The position numbers and the translations under genes are program-made. Shown here in pieces: positions 13,203 through 25,425 of a DNA stretch of 64,000 bases. Origin of the DNA: Cristatella mucedo (Eukaryota > Bryozoa > Phylactolaemata > Cristatellidae); NCBI GenBank assembly GCA_009760855.2, contig WPIO01000003.1:4353501-4417500 (forward strand). Reading direction: 5' to 3'. The number at the start of each line of letters is the position of its first letter. The first letter of the stretch is position 1. The notes under the pieces were generated by a model. The model searched no databases, was not told where the DNA came from, and saw only the letters and a program-made list of their open reading frames with translations.

Positions 13203-13400
13203 GACTAAGAGGAATAATAACAATAATAATAATGACAAACTCGATTAAGCGCCCTCAGAGAACTCAGTATCTTTCTAGGCGCTTTTCATTTGCGGCAAAG
13301 GAATTACGATGGAATTGTTAATGGTAGCATGCTCGATAAACAACAAGATGTTCGATAAACAACAAGAATGCTACTTGCATAAGAGGCTAGACTATGAGAG
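13203..13400 (-). mobile_element. LINE A 3' end fragment
   Basis: An AAT-rich tail followed by TTAAGCGCCCTCAGAGAACT and the LINE A 3' UTR start. It is absent at the matching place in duplication copy 2, so it inserted after the duplication or was lost from copy 2. Confidence 0.75.
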
Positions 13401-13671
13401 AATTAGGGATTGTCATTAGGACGCGCAAATACTTAGTGTTGAGTCGCTTAAAGAGCTAGAGGCATACCCCTACTCGTCCTATTGATTTAAGATGACAGCA
13501 TGAAAATTAAGAGACGCTTACAATGCGAGAGTCGTGTCCCTAATTTGTCTCATACAAAATTTGAGTTTAACCAAACCTATCAAGTTGACTGGAAATAATG
13601 CATGCATTTATTATCTACGTTTACAATATAAAATTTACGGATACGAGGTATTTGCTAAGTCATATCAACGG

Positions 13672-13786
13672 GACGGAGGACACATCAACAACGATCACAA
13701 GTGATTCTCTAGCTGGTGCTGACCTATGGCTAGACAGCTCCGATCAACTTAAAACAAGATTAGCATCCGTATATCTCGTAACTAAG
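13672..13786 (+). CDS. Possible small exon kept open in both duplication copies
   Basis: The frame EDTSTTITSDSL...WLDSS...YLVTK runs into a consensus donor ACTAAG|GTAGGT (phase 0). The matching stretch in copy 2 (63547-63655) keeps the frame open as well, and the other two frames are closed by stops in copy 2. No acceptor position is conserved between the copies, so the exon call is weak. It lies on the strand opposite to the ectodomain exons. Confidence 0.2.
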
Positions 13787-14109
13787 GTAGGTTATACATT
13801 TCCTTTCTTTCTCTCTTCAAGATTGTGACATAAGAAGACTACATCTAGTTTTTATGCTGAAAATTCTTGTTTGATATTAATAAATTCCGATCAATGAGAG
13901 ATTAGTTTACCGAGTAGGAGCATAAAAATCCCAGGCAATATAAAGTGAGAGAACAGCAGGGGAGGAAGCCAACAAGCTTCGAGCTTTAGAAACTTGACAT
14001 AAATGCATCTTTCGTCAATAGATGCAAAGCAACGAGACTGAAGAGGAGGCTGACAAGCGATTCCATCTCCGAGCGGTCAGGTTCACTAATCCAATTACAA
14101 AACCCCCTG

Positions 14110-14175
14110 ATTGCGCCTAGAGAGAGATTGAGTTCTCTGAGGGCGCTTTATCAAGTGCATTTTTATTATTTTCCA
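14110..14175 (+). mobile_element. LINE A 3' tail
   Basis: TTGCGCCTAGAGAGAGATTG, then GAGTTCTCTGAGGGCGCTTT and an ATT-type end. Only the terminal hairpin region is left. Confidence 0.8.
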
Positions 14176-15060
14176 CGTGTCTTCTGTATGGAGGTCATAC
14201 AATTAAAAAAACCAACGTAAACGATGTTTAGCTAAAGAGGTCGAAACATAATTGACTCAGCTTAAGAAAGTAAACGGTGAAATTAACGAACCATATCCAC
14301 ATTGCTACCTCATCAAGGGAGATTTAGCAACTAGTTAAAACTAATGGATACATAACAACACATTGCCACGAGCTTTCCTGAGGTGAGTGCAGACATGGCC
14401 CGCTCAGACGTTACAATATTTACAGTGCAAATACCCGAAAAACTCAGGTATATATTCAGGTTTTTATCATTATGACAGAGGAATAACTCCATTTGTTTCG
14501 ATTTTTACCGAAAAAAGTGCCAAAATATGTAAAGATTACAATTTCAAATAGCGCCAGGGAGCATGGGTCAGCTAATCAGGTCTAAACAATTTTTCTTAGG
14601 TATATATTTGATACATATAGAGCATGCACGCGAAATTCAAATTTATTGATACAAGTAAGAGAAAATAAGAAAAAAGACAAAACAATTACAGTCAGTGTGA
14701 TCAAAAAAGCGACAAGCCGAGAGATCCGATAGAAAATTCAAACGAATCTGCAGATCCAAATTATTCTTGCATAGTTATCAAAACTTTAAAAGCAACACAA
14801 CAAACTAGTGCATGTCCCAAGTAGGTACCGATTGAATATAGTTTAGTGGGGAGCTATGGGAAAAACATTTCTTTCAATTTTAGCTGACAAGCCGCTGCAA
14901 TAAATTATTGGAAATGAATTGATAAGTTTTAACTGATAGTATAATTACAAGTGGCATCTCAGTAGAATAGTGATAGTAAATAATAACAAAAAAATGAGTT
15001 CAGCATGGATATTCGTAACGGCAAATAAACGCAAACGCGTGGGAAAGTAATAGGTACATA
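14176..15060. other. Unassigned AT-rich stretch
   Basis: I see no coding signal or shared repeat. Confidence 0.5.
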
Positions 15061-15061
15061 C

Positions 15062-15166
15062 CCGGATGGTTGTACACGATACCCAACGGAGGTTCAGTTG
15101 GCGGTGGTATGTATGTTGGCGGGGGTGGACGAGGCACAAATGGCTCAATTTTGAATATGTCTTTGG
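15062..15166 (-). CDS. Proline-rich exon with PPxY motif
   Basis: The acceptor is the strongest in the window (TTACTTTTCTTTTCTTCAG ending at 15167) and the donor is GTATGT at 15061. Both are phase 1 and the exon is 105 bp, so it can be skipped or duplicated without breaking the frame. The product starts KDIFKIEPF and continues into PRPPPPTYIPPPTEPP, ending in IVYNHPG. The PPTY tetrapeptide is a PPxY motif, which in known proteins can bind WW domains if cytoplasmic. In an ectodomain the stretch would be an extended stalk. It lies upstream of the ectodomain exon at 11995-12390 on the same strand and shares its phase. Membership in that gene is inference. Confidence 0.45.
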
Positions 15167-15169
15167 CTG

Positions 15170-16490
15170 AAGAAAAGAAAAGTAATCGGAGTACAGTTGC
15201 AACGAGCGCGACATCTCCGCATTCTTTTGCTGATCAGACCACGCGACTTACTATAGTAAGATGGATGTCTTATATCTAGGAACCACGCTTTGTTGCATCC
15301 TTTAGCACATTCATTGAAAATTCCGAGGCAGGCCAATAGCGTGCAACTTAATTTACAGTGTGTTAAATCGAGGCCACGGCTAGAGCTCGGGCAGGCCATT
15401 TTTCTCTTCGCGTCTAACTTCCAAGAGTGCGGTGAGAGAGTTCAGCTCAACAATACTTTGACTTATGCGGACGCACTGAAAGCGAGTAGGAGCACTCGAA
15501 TCTTTTCAGAAACCTCTCTTATTGATCTGCATTCATTGAGATGGCCAAGTGAGCTGGCACCGGAAGAGTGAAAGGCACTCGCATATAGTTTGAGACATTA
15601 GCCGAATTTTCAACATTGCTGCCCGGAGAAATCATTCGCGAACCTTATCATGTCGTACCCAGTGGGCATAACTACAGGGTATTGCAAGCAGCGGTCGGAT
15701 TTCTATGGTAGGCTGTGGGTGACCGATTGGACAACGGAGATCTTTTGGAAACAGGGGATGGGTCGTTTGCGTTCAAAGATTGCTGTCGAAAATCGTCCGA
15801 AGGATAGTCTGACTTGCATTGTCCATGTTGCTGGTGCGTCCAACAAGTGAAAAGATATAGACGGCAGATAAAACGGCCGCCCCAGCCGTGTAGCGAGAGA
15901 AGAGTCTTACAATGGCCATCAACGTCGCTTTCAGCGGGCTACAAATTGCATGCTACAGAACTCGAACCAACGATCTATGCCCTCGGGTCTTAGCTTAAGG
16001 ATAAGATACGAGGGCTATCGATAAGTTTAGTTGAAGCTTAAGAGGAGGAGGGATTTTAACCCAATGTGCGGTTAATAGTTTCCAGAGCACACTATTCAAT
16101 CAATTGATTGCAACGGAAAACCACACGATTGCACAATCAACATCTACTACAAGCTCCATCCATTTCAGGGGTAGCGTAATACCTTCACGTTGCTACAACA
16201 ATATTCTCCGATATCTGCCGTCCTTTGTCTTGAGACAGCTTTTCCAAATTTTTTTTAATTATGACGCAAGCGTATACCACCACCAATCAAGGATAGCGCT
16301 ACCGTTATACAATGAACCACGTACAATCAGGACTTTAATTTGTGTTTCACTGTAAAAGGGCTTAAAAAACAGCACACCGGGTAGTTGAATTGACATGGTA
16401 GAAGGTGCGTCTAGCAAGAAGAACTACATCATCCCTGAGACCCTCAGGTCGAGTCCGCTTCATATTGAGTGAAACGCTGTTGTATTCGTA
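15170..16490. other. Unassigned stretch without a supported gene
   Basis: ORFs of 60-93 codons on the plus strand (15290, 15650, 16104) show no recognisable motif and no splice context. I treat them as chance. Confidence 0.45.
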
Positions 16491-16496
16491 TATCAG

Positions 16497-16640
16497 CCGC
16501 GAAGGGTTTGCCCAGTGGTCAAGGTGCTCGCCCCAACCGAGGTCTGGCCAAGATTGTGGGCCCCTGGCAAATGCAAAGCGCCTGAGTAGAGATTAAGTTC
16601 TCTTAGGGCGCGATACAAATGAATTATATATTAATAAAAA
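16497..16640 (+). mobile_element. SINE S1 copy
   Basis: The head TTTGCCCAGTGGTCAAGGTG is A-box-like, but the B-box region is altered (TGTGGGCCCCTGGC). The tail GCGCCTGAGTAGAGATTAAG followed by TTCTCTTAGGGCGCGATAC is the best example of the sequence shared with LINE A. It ends in AATGAATTATATATTAATAA. Confidence 0.75.
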
Positions 16641-16744
16641 CCTAGGGATTCTTAACAGCTCCTGAGTTAAAGCTTTCCGGACCAGGATATATCAAATAAT
16701 AATACATGTAATGTGATAGCCATCAATACCTAGAATAAGCAAGG

Positions 16745-16815
16745 CTTGTTAGTACACCCGTTGCAATTACTGACGTCACGCTTGCATTTAAGCGCGTTGT
16801 GATATTGATAGTACA
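16745..16815 (+). repeat. Short dispersed repeat with TGACGTCA core
   Basis: TTGCAATTACTGACGTCACG followed by CTTGCATTTAAG. It matches the site at 29530-29600 over about 60 bases and the site at 5385 more weakly. It directly adjoins repeat family R. Confidence 0.5.
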
Positions 16816-17396
16816 ATGAGTGAGCCTGTGGACTCGCTTCGACCAGTCATAGTAGAAATACAATACTATACTTGAATGTACACGTCAATTACCTTAAATG
16901 TACACGGCAATGACCTCTTGATACACTATGTTTTTTGTCGAGTGAGCCCGTGGACTCGCTTCTCTGAGCGAGACGCGAAGACCAAGTGATGCAAGTGCGC
17001 CATCTTGCTGCGTGACTAAGGGAAGGAAGACTTTCTCGCATTAACTAATAGAGATACTATGAATACGAGCAGCTCGCTGCCTGTGGACTCGCTTTGCTGA
17101 GTCGTATTAGTTCCGTCACCGAAGACAACACTGTGCCATCTTGCCGCTTGATGGAAGTGTGCAATATAGCCACGGGACGCAAGTGCATCATCTTGCGGCG
17201 TGACGGGCATTTACACTTTAATTAATAGGGATGTATGTCAAGTGAGTCTGCGGACTCGCTTCGCTGAGCGTGGCGCGAAGACCACGTGACGCAAGCATGC
17301 CATTTTGCAGCGTGACGGAGGAAAGGGCAGACTTTCTCGCTTTAATTAATAGGGATACGTCGAGTGAGCCCATGGACTCGCTTACACACACACACA

Positions 17397-17469
<73 letters not shown>

Positions 17470-17715
17470 TTTTATATATCATGCATACATATATACATAT
17501 ATACTATGTGACTGAAGGAAGGACGGACTTTCTCTCTTTAATTGATCGTGATACGTCGAGTGAGCCTGTCTACTCGTTTCGCTAAGACACAGTAGAAATA
17601 AAATACTCTACATTAGCCGCGTAACGTCAGTGCGCCACTTTTACGCGTGACGTAAGTGCGTGACAGGTGACAGACGTGACGGACGGACTTTCTGGCTTTA
17701 ATTAATAGAGATTTT
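16815..17715. repeat. Repeat family R array
   Basis: At least five irregular units. Each carries some of these blocks: GAGTGAGCC(T/C)GTGGACTCGC, GCGCCATCTTGC followed by GCGTGAC, and a closing TTTCTCGCTTTAATTAATAG. The closing block recurs at about 17032, 17208, 17332, 17529 and 17690, so unit length varies from about 125 to 200 bases. Short ORFs on both strands sharing STGSEL are products of the repeat. One dispersed copy is at 8241. Confidence 0.7.
17383..17470. repeat. (CA)n/(CGCA)n/(TA)n microsatellite
   Basis: CA repeats, then about nine CGCA units, then CA and TA repeats. It has expanded inside a unit of repeat family R. Confidence 0.95.
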
Positions 17716-20005
17716 GACTGTACATCAACGAGAAATGTCATATCAAGCAGGAGAGTGAAGAATACTTTGGCTGATTTAGCTTCAAACGGACTCTCGTTGT
17801 TGATATTGAGCATGGAAATTCTAGAACCGGAAACACTTAAATGGGTTTCTACTCACTTTGTTTATCATGGGGCGGCCGTGGCATTCCAGCTGCGCAGAAA
17901 ACAACGAGTAAAAACAAGCAGCAAAGGAAGACACTCACTGCAACACTGCAGAAACTCAACAGAAACGTTGCATACTGTTATGTTTTTACCCAAAAATCGC
18001 TACAAAATAAGTATTCACAAGTAGTGAGTTTCAATGAGCTGAACAGAGCACTAAGCATTAGCTCCGGAGAGCTCGCGCGTGTCGTAATGCGGCCGCCCCG
18101 ATATACCTTGTCAATGGTAATCGGGGTACTTGGCGGCGTCGTAGTTGGGCCACTGCTGATTAAGAGCAGTACCCAGCCAAACGGACGGACCGCATCCTGG
18201 TTGCCCCGTTCGGGTAACGCATGACGGCTTGAAGAGCCACCGGACGAGGTTGGCCCATTCATGCAGTGCCCACCGGTTTCAAGAGCCACCGCACGTTGCT
18301 GTGTGGTAGCTGACGCCGAATCAGACATGAAAAACTGCTACAGAATGAGACGGAAGACGAAGCGGGGGGGGGGGGGCTTCGCGAAATCAGAGTTCAGCGA
18401 ACGCCCTACTTATGAAAAGGTCAAAGACAGAGACTAAAGTTGAGATTCGAGAACTTCACGATTGAGATAGTGATATGGAGTCATTGCCCAATATTATTCC
18501 GTGCTCACCAGCTAGGCTGTGCTTACTTTTCACTGTGTGAGCGCACACTAGGGCCCACATTGCAAAGTGGTCGGAGAATTTCCAGTGACGTTTGGCGGGC
18601 ATCGGCGCAGTCTCGTGCTTAGAGCTTAGAGAGGGCAGTTTCGCTCCGGACTGCGAGCAAGTGAGTTGCGAGCTGTCGCTTATGCTCTTACCCTCGCGGC
18701 TTTCTCCGAGTGTGAAAACGATCGTCTACATTCACCGTGCCGCCGACTCGTTGCACGAGGTAAGTGTGATCCCATTACCTGATCTGACGCTATCTGCCAC
18801 CATCGAAAATACCTTTGAGCTCGTAGGCCGCATTTGCGACTCGCTAGCCCAACTTCGAGGCATAAGCTCTGCCGCTACTTTTCACCCAAGGAAGGTAAGG
18901 ACTAGCATCTTCGCAGCGGCTACGTTTTTGGCCGAGGGCATCGGTTCGATGAGCCGCTACAGGGGGCTTGTGAAATTTGGCGTCTGAAGAGCTGTATACT
19001 CGTTAGCGACTAACTTCGACCGCTCTTCGCCTTTGCTTCTTCACTGACTTGCAGAGGCTGACCGCCAACGTACACATGATTCCTCATCGCGCGAGTTCTT
19101 CTAGAAGGATTCCATTGAGATCAAAGTTTTTAAGTGCAATGCCGTGTTCTTAGCCAACTTGACGCGGTGGCGACAATGCTGCTCAGTGTTGCTGAGTCTG
19201 CTTGTTCTAAAAGAATATGGAATTGGAAGTCGTGCCCTAACTCAAGGTATCACTCACTAAATTTCGGAAGTCTGTTTTGGAGTATGATTGGCTAAGAGAT
19301 CTGTTGGATGTTGCCCATCATACCTGCAGACTGTTATGCTGAATGTAACGTTTGGCGGACAACCGTGGATTGGCGACGATGCATAGAATGAACCTGACAA
19401 GTCGCTGTCGAAGTTAGCAGTTGACCGGTCCGTGGAGGCTGCTCCCATTTTTGCCGTGTGCACTAGTAAATCTCTACTTTTGGAATATTTTCAAGTATCT
19501 ATTCATCTTTCTCTAGCCAAGTACATTGGTGATGATTCGAGCGTCTGAAAAGCCACGAGCTCAGAAGATGCATCAAAGACCAGCTCGTTTCTTGCCGCTG
19601 TCAAATATAAAACTTAATTGAAAATGGCTGCAAACGTCATCTGCAAAGCAGGCATCTGAAAAATCCTCGGCAGTAATTTAAATTTGAGACTGACGAGACG
19701 ACGATGCAGCCGAACGTGGATACGCACGTCAAAGGATGACGGTGGTAAGTTCATTTCATTATCCTGGCCGAGGACGACGCTAATATAACGAGTGGGCGGT
19801 AGAACATCAGAATGCTAAATCTGGATCGTGACAGACGCGGGGATTCTTAGTGGTCCAGTTATTACATACTATAGGAACCCCACCAGGTCCTGTGTAATAT
19901 TTAGACAGCTGTGCTCTGGGCTTGAAGCCAGGTGGTTAATCACACCGGCTTGAAACCAGCGAGTCACACGCTATGGGTGGCGCTGAATAGTCAGACATGT
20001 CAGTA
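17716..20005. other. CpG-rich stretch with overlapping ORFs, no supported gene
   Basis: Two ORFs overlap on opposite strands: plus 17841-18224 with a hydrophobic VIGVLGGVVVGPLL near the end, and minus 17978-18328 starting MSDSASATTQQ. A 12-13 base G tract is at about 18362. From 18600 to 19000 the DNA is CpG-rich, with three good donor sequences on the plus strand at 18661, 18760 and 18895, and an acceptor-like CTTCACTGACTTGCAG ends at about 19054. This could be an alternatively spliced 5' exon region, but I cannot support a gene model. Confidence 0.35.
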
Positions 20006-20010
20006 GCTAC

Positions 20011-20322
20011 TGTGCTTTGATTCGCACGGCACACAGAACGCCGGCACAGGACCGACACCAACAGCTTATTATATTACTCACAGAGCAGAAGGAGCACGAC
20101 TTCCCTCGCCCCTCTCTCCCACTCGAGTCTGCTCTCCTCGACCTGTGACTGTGCATCCGCCGACCCCGATGGTGAATCCAAAATCTGTTCACCAGCGGGT
20201 TATCGGCCTGTGTCAACGCCTCGTTAGAAGCGGACCACAGCTGTGCAAAGGCCCCTCTCGACGATGCTCCCAGCAGCTGTTTAGGAAAGGAGCGGTACCG
20301 GCCCGCATATAATCAAACCACA
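20011..20322 (+). mobile_element. Solo LTR (family L1r), 312 bp
   Basis: It begins TGTGCTTTG and ends AACCACA, flanked on both sides by the 5-bp direct repeat GCTAC (20006-20010 and 20323-20327). It shares body blocks with the elements at 34972 and 61611, including CCGATGGTGAATCC and ACCACAGCTGTGCA. No internal retroviral coding region adjoins it, so it is a solo LTR left by recombination. Superfamily unknown. Family label is mine. Confidence 0.75.
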
Positions 20323-20604
20323 GCTACTATTCAATACAATCGTCTACGCTAGCGGCATCGAGTTTGCTACATTAAAGCACGGGCCGGTGTTATCGCTGCA
20401 GTGCTCTGCATTCTTTGCATTCAGGCATTCTTGCATGTATTGAGGCACCATGTACGACCGGCGAGCCCTGCTTCGAGGCGCCAGCTTCGCAGCAACTGGG
20501 AACGAGTTGGCATGGAAATGTACCCGGAGCGAGGCTCTCCGAGTCTAACAGGCTGTCCTCTTGGCGTAAGGACTCAAGTTCAGAAGCCACTGCCGCCACT
20601 GCGG

Positions 20605-21812
20605 CATTCAAGGAACCTCTGAAAAATGGGTTGCCTCGGTGATCTGTGCGTGGTCCCTTTTTTTTACGGTTTACACTCTGCCTCTTGCCGATGTGATTAC
20701 CAGGCACAACCTAGGCTTTCACTTGTATGCAAATGACGCTCAGCTGTACATTTGCTTTGATCCCTTCCAGCCCTCCAGCACGTCAAAGTCTCTCACCTCA
20801 ATTGCTGTATGTATTTGTTACATCCAAACATTGATGACAGCAATATTTCTTTAACTGAATGATGATAAACCAACTTACTAGTTATGGGCAAAGCAAGCGT
20901 GATTAAGAAATAGAAAACGCTAACGTTCAAAATCGGCTCTGCCAGCATTTCTCCTGTTGAACCTGCTCGAAATCTAGGTGTCATATTCCAAAGCGACCTC
21001 TCGTTAGACGACCGTATCTGCTCCACAGTCAAATCTACCTATTTTCAGCTCCACAACATTGCTAAAATTCGGGCTTGTTTAGATAAAGATACCACGTCCA
21101 AGTTAGTCCATACATTCGTGACATCCCGTCTCGACTTCTGCAACTCACTGCTTACGGGCCTACCAGCATGTGCGATCAGGCACTTAGAGCTGGTGCAAAA
21201 CTCTGCAGCTAGGCTCGTCCGTCGTGAGCATTGCAGTTGCCACATCACACCACTTCTCGCCAACCTGCACTGGCTCCCAGTCAAGCAGTGCATCGACTTC
21301 AAGGTTCTGTCACTCACTTTTAGGTCCCTTCATTATTTGGCTCCAGCTTACCTACGATATCTACTCCAATACTAGTCTAAGCGTCGTACCACCTGCCTTT
21401 CGGAATCGAATTGTTTACCTATACTTCGTAGGAGCCTCAAATACTTTTCAGACCGTGCCTTTAGTTTGTATGATCCCACAGCCTAGAAATCACTTCCGAC
21501 TCGCGTCACTACATCTCCTTACTTGGCAACATTTAAAAAGAAGCCAGAACAAATGTTTATTACAATATTAAGTCGGTCCCTGTGAATCGTCCTTTGTGTG
21601 CTTATGCATGCTGACAATGTGCATGCGACCACTAACCATATTTTCTTGCTGACCCCGTGAATGTCACCTGTAACCATATTATGCTTGTTATAATTGAATG
21701 TGCTACCACTAACCATTCGATCATGCTTCCTTTCCAGAAAATATAAAGCTCCCAAAAGAGACTGAGTTTTCTGAGGGCGCTATTATTAGTATTATTTTTT
21801 ATTATTATCAGT
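20605..21812 (+). mobile_element. LINE A copy, 5'-truncated, decayed ORF
   Basis: It starts inside the RT domain near KEPLKNG and runs through the catalytic box, here FHLYANDAQLY (YAND in place of YADD), to the C-terminal domain and 3' UTR, ending in GAGGGCGC and an ATT-rich tail. Several frameshifts and stops break the frame. The copy cannot encode an active enzyme. Confidence 0.85.
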
Positions 21813-21819
21813 TTTGAAC

Positions 21820-22110
21820 TCACTTTAAGCATATGTTGATATCAATAGCAATAAATTTGAATATCATCCTCAGATATCCAAATCTTACTGTACAAATGGC
21901 TATAGCATTTTTTTGACTGCTGATGCTGAAAGCGCTCTTACTGGTCTCCATACTAGTGAGGTATGGACAACCTAAGCCTAACTTTGTTTCTAGTATTGGA
22001 CACCTGCCGTCCACTGTGCAGTAGGAATAGGCAGTGCTGCGCTGCAGACTAGCAATTGACACAGTATGGTTTGACCGCTCTTTATTGCTGCTGCGCTTAG
22101 CTGCTATTGC
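21820..22110. other. Short unassigned stretch between two LINE copies
   Basis: A 140-codon minus-strand ORF (21820-22242) runs into the LINE A copy at 22115 and shows no recognised motif. Confidence 0.4.
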
Positions 22111-22114
22111 AATT

Positions 22115-24300
22115 TTTTTAATATTAATAATAAGAATAATAGCATCTTGATAAAACGCCATCAGAGAACTCAAGCTCTTTCTAGGTGCTTTGAATTTGCT
22201 GGAAAGGAAACACGATCGAATGGTTAGTGGAAGCATTCTCAATAAACGACAAGAATAACGTGGTTAGGGGTGACATACACAGGGTTAGAATGCAAGTGTG
22301 GTTAGTGCAAGCATGCATAAGCATACAAAAAATGAATCACAGAGACCCACTAAATGCTATCGTAAATAGGTGCTTTTTAATTTCTTTTTAAATGTGGTCA
22401 AATCAGGGGACGTCGTGACACAAGGCGGGAGTGAGATCCAGGCTTTGTGAGCATACGAACTAAATGCACGGTCTTCAAAAGATTTGAGATTTGTACGAGG
22501 CAAATGTAAAAAGTTAGATTCCAAAAAGCGAGTAGTACGATGCTAAGCCTGGTGCGGCAGCAGATATGATATGCAGGCTGGAGCTAAAGAATGATGGAAC
22601 CTAAAAGTGAGTGATACAACTTTGAAGTCAATGCGTTGCTTGACAGGGAGCCAATGAAGGTCGACGAGAAGTGGTGTGATCAAGACGGGATGTCATAAAT
22701 ACATTTACCAATGTAGATGTGGTATCCCTGCCTAAGCAAGCCCACATTTAAGCAATGTTGTGCAGCTGAAAGTAGGCAGAAATGACTGAGAATGATGCGG
22801 TGGTCTAAAGAAAGGTCACTTTAGAACATGAGACCAAGATTTTGTGCACATTCAGCATGATTTAGGCTGGCAGAGTCGATTTTGAGCGTTAAAATTTCCA
22901 ATTTAGGAATCAAACTTGGTTTGTTCATAATTAAGCTCGTTTCATCCTCATTCAATTTAAGAAAATTTGCTGCCATCCAAGTGGAGATGTCATCAATAAA
23001 CGTAGCAAGGGAGTTGAGAGAATTCGAAGTGCTGGAGGGGTAGGATAACTTAAAGCAAAGGTACAACTGAGTGTCATCCGCATAGAAGTGAAAGCCTAGA
23101 TTGTGCTTGGCAATCACATCGGCAAGAGGGAGAGTATAAACCTTGAAAAGAACCGGGCCTAGCACGGAGCCCTAAGGTACCCCATATTTCAGAGGTTCCT
23201 CGCATGATTTTTGTCCATTCACATCAATACTCTGTATGCTCCCACTGAGATAGGATCTGAACCATTGTAATACAGTGCCAGTTAATTCCCAGGCGAGATG
23301 AGAGGCACTCAAGAAGGGCTTGTTGATCGATAGTATTAAAAGCTGCCGAAAGATCGAGCATAACAAACAGAGATAATCTACCCACGTCTGCATTCCTAAG
23401 TAGGTCGTTGTGCACCCGAAGCAAAGCTGACTCTGCGGAGTGAATAGCTATAAAGCCAGACTGGAACTTACTAGCAAGGTTCCAAGTTTCAATACGTGAG
23501 GTCAGCTGGTCTGCTATGAATCGTTCTCTAGTCTTTGATAGGAACGGTAGAAGAGAATATGAATGGTAGTTGCCCAAGTTCTCTGGGTCAAGTGCGGCTT
23601 TCTTGAGTAGTGGCCTGACTACTGCCTTTTTGAGAGGTGCTGGGACATGACTTGAGGCTCATGACATATTAAAGATGTTAGCTATGTATGGCAGCAGTAG
23701 ATCAATGCAGCGTAGAAGCAGGACCATGGGAATAGAGTCCAAAGGACTAGTTATCTTATTTGATTGGGATACGAACTTCAGGACAAGGTCACTACTAACC
23801 TCCTTGAATGTAGACATTGAGGTGCTGCGAGGAATTGAGGGACAGCATTCCAGGGGATTCTGACATCGTAGGGAAGGACTCCCTGATCTTGTCTATCTTC
23901 TGGGCAAAGAAGCTAGAGATGCGACCAGCTAGATCATCGCAGGGATCATTTGGTAAGGAGCTAACCAGTATGCGGTTGAGGAGATGGTTGATAGTCATCA
24001 GCATTTTTGTATTGTGCATCTGTGATCTACAATGTTTTGTAGAAGCTAGACTTGGCTTTGGCTAAGATCCATTGGTACGATCCACAGTAGTCTTTGTATG
24101 CCTGTCTGTGGACAGTCTGTCCTGATCTTTTATTTACTTTTTCAAGCTTGTAGACCTATCTAAAATGGTTATTGGATTGACCTCCACGACTCACTAGTAG
24201 CGCTTTGAACCACAACTTAACGGTACTTGCTGTATCTGGACCGGAGTCGTTTCAAGTGCTATATTTGTGGCCCGAGGAATTCAGCGATAAGCAGGTAAAA
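22115..24300 (-). mobile_element. LINE A copy, about 2.2 kb, decayed
   Basis: From 3' to 5' on the minus strand: AAT-type tail at 22115-22140, 3' UTR, C-terminal domain, RT core with [14 protein letters not shown] near 23060-23100, the block DLSAAFNTID near 23340, the upstream thumb-proximal part, and a linker with RISSFFAQKIDKI near 23920. Further upstream are traces of the segment between endonuclease and RT (QAYKDYCGSYQ near 24090). The RT core keeps YADD, but frameshifts near 23170, 23390 and 23580-23800 split it. It has the longest 5' reach of the decayed copies. Confidence 0.85.
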
Positions 24301-24309
24301 TAAGTTTAA

Positions 24310-25420
24310 CAAATCACATTATATGCACTTAAATATGATGGAAAGGCAGCATATCGACTGGTCAGCGAAAGTATGCACAGTTTGTTATCGTATAACTACA
24401 CATACAACTCAAACAGACCGGATCAAGAACATGCGCCCGGGAGCGGTGTCATTTCAACTTCTTTTGGTAGATGTGATGAAGACGCTCAGCAGTAATTTCC
24501 AAGCTTTGATATCGTCAACAATGAAGGCACGGCCAATCAATCAAACATTTGTAGTAGATGGGAAGCGCAGCTAAGTAAATAACTTGATTCAGGAGAGAAA
24601 TCGATACCATGTAAAGAATGAATAGGAAGTAATTCGCTTTGATGGGCAAGAATAATTGAAAAGAGAGAGGTTAAAATGTGCTCTAAAAAGTTGAATGCAC
24701 AATTATTCTTAAAATAAATCATAGCTAATCCTGAGCTGCATTGAATTGCTCAAGCTGGGACGATCAAATAAACATGCGTAGCTCGACTTTTGCTTCCACT
24801 GCAAATGTCGTACGTTGCCCCTTGCTAAATCTAGTACAGGATGTTGAAATTTGCACTTAAATTATTATAATTTTCGGCTGAATTTGGGTCGATACTCGAT
24901 CGTTCGTCTTTTCGATACAACTATAGAGTCTGGAGCTTAGATCAGTGAATATTATTTGCTGACCACAATAACTTTCATTTCAAGTCATTTGTGGAACTTG
25001 CCAATTCGTCTATAATAGTACATGTAAGAGCCTTTTGTTTGTTTTGTAGGTTCGCCAGCTTAGGCCAGGTCATGATGTTCGATAACTCATGGCAATAAAA
25101 GCAGACTTAATTAAAATGTTTTGGCTGTTGTAGTGCTAGACGAAATCAGCTGGGTGACAATTGAACTTGACTTTAACGAATCGGACATAAACAGATGATA
25201 ATTGCAGTGCATTCAGGCACCAAGCTGGGCCGCGACCACTTACGAAAAACGGTAGTGTACCCTACGTTACACGTGTGAGTACTTTTTTCTTTTACAATCA
25301 GGCTTTGCGAGCCGCGCCGAAGTTTCCTACGTACTAATTATCTGCACTGAGAACCCTTTCTTTTCGTGGTTTGATGCTTGGCAATCAAATGAAATGGCGT
25401 GGCCAGCTACATGAATTCGT
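24310..25420. other. Unassigned stretch
   Basis: Short ORFs only. It lies 3' of the receptor-like gene 1 poly(A) signal on the minus strand and is probably intergenic. Confidence 0.45.
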
Positions 25421-25425
25421 TGCCT

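Larger units (their letters stand above)
12870..14090. repeat. Segmental duplication unit, copy 1
   Basis: It aligns with 62740-63900 in the same orientation. Shared landmarks are CCATTGGAGATC/CCGTTGGAGATC, GGAACTAAATAG, CCCTATAAAA/CCTTATAAAA, AGTGATTCTCTA followed by ATGGCTAG, ACTAAGGTAGGT, and ATAAAGTGAGAG with the next 90 bases. Many substitutions and small indels separate the copies. Copy 1 alone carries the LINE A fragment at 13203-13400. Confidence 0.7.

Noticed and set aside
16815-17715. CRISPR-like array
   Set aside because: Units vary in length and content, there are no constant short direct repeats with unique spacers, and the DNA is clearly eukaryotic.
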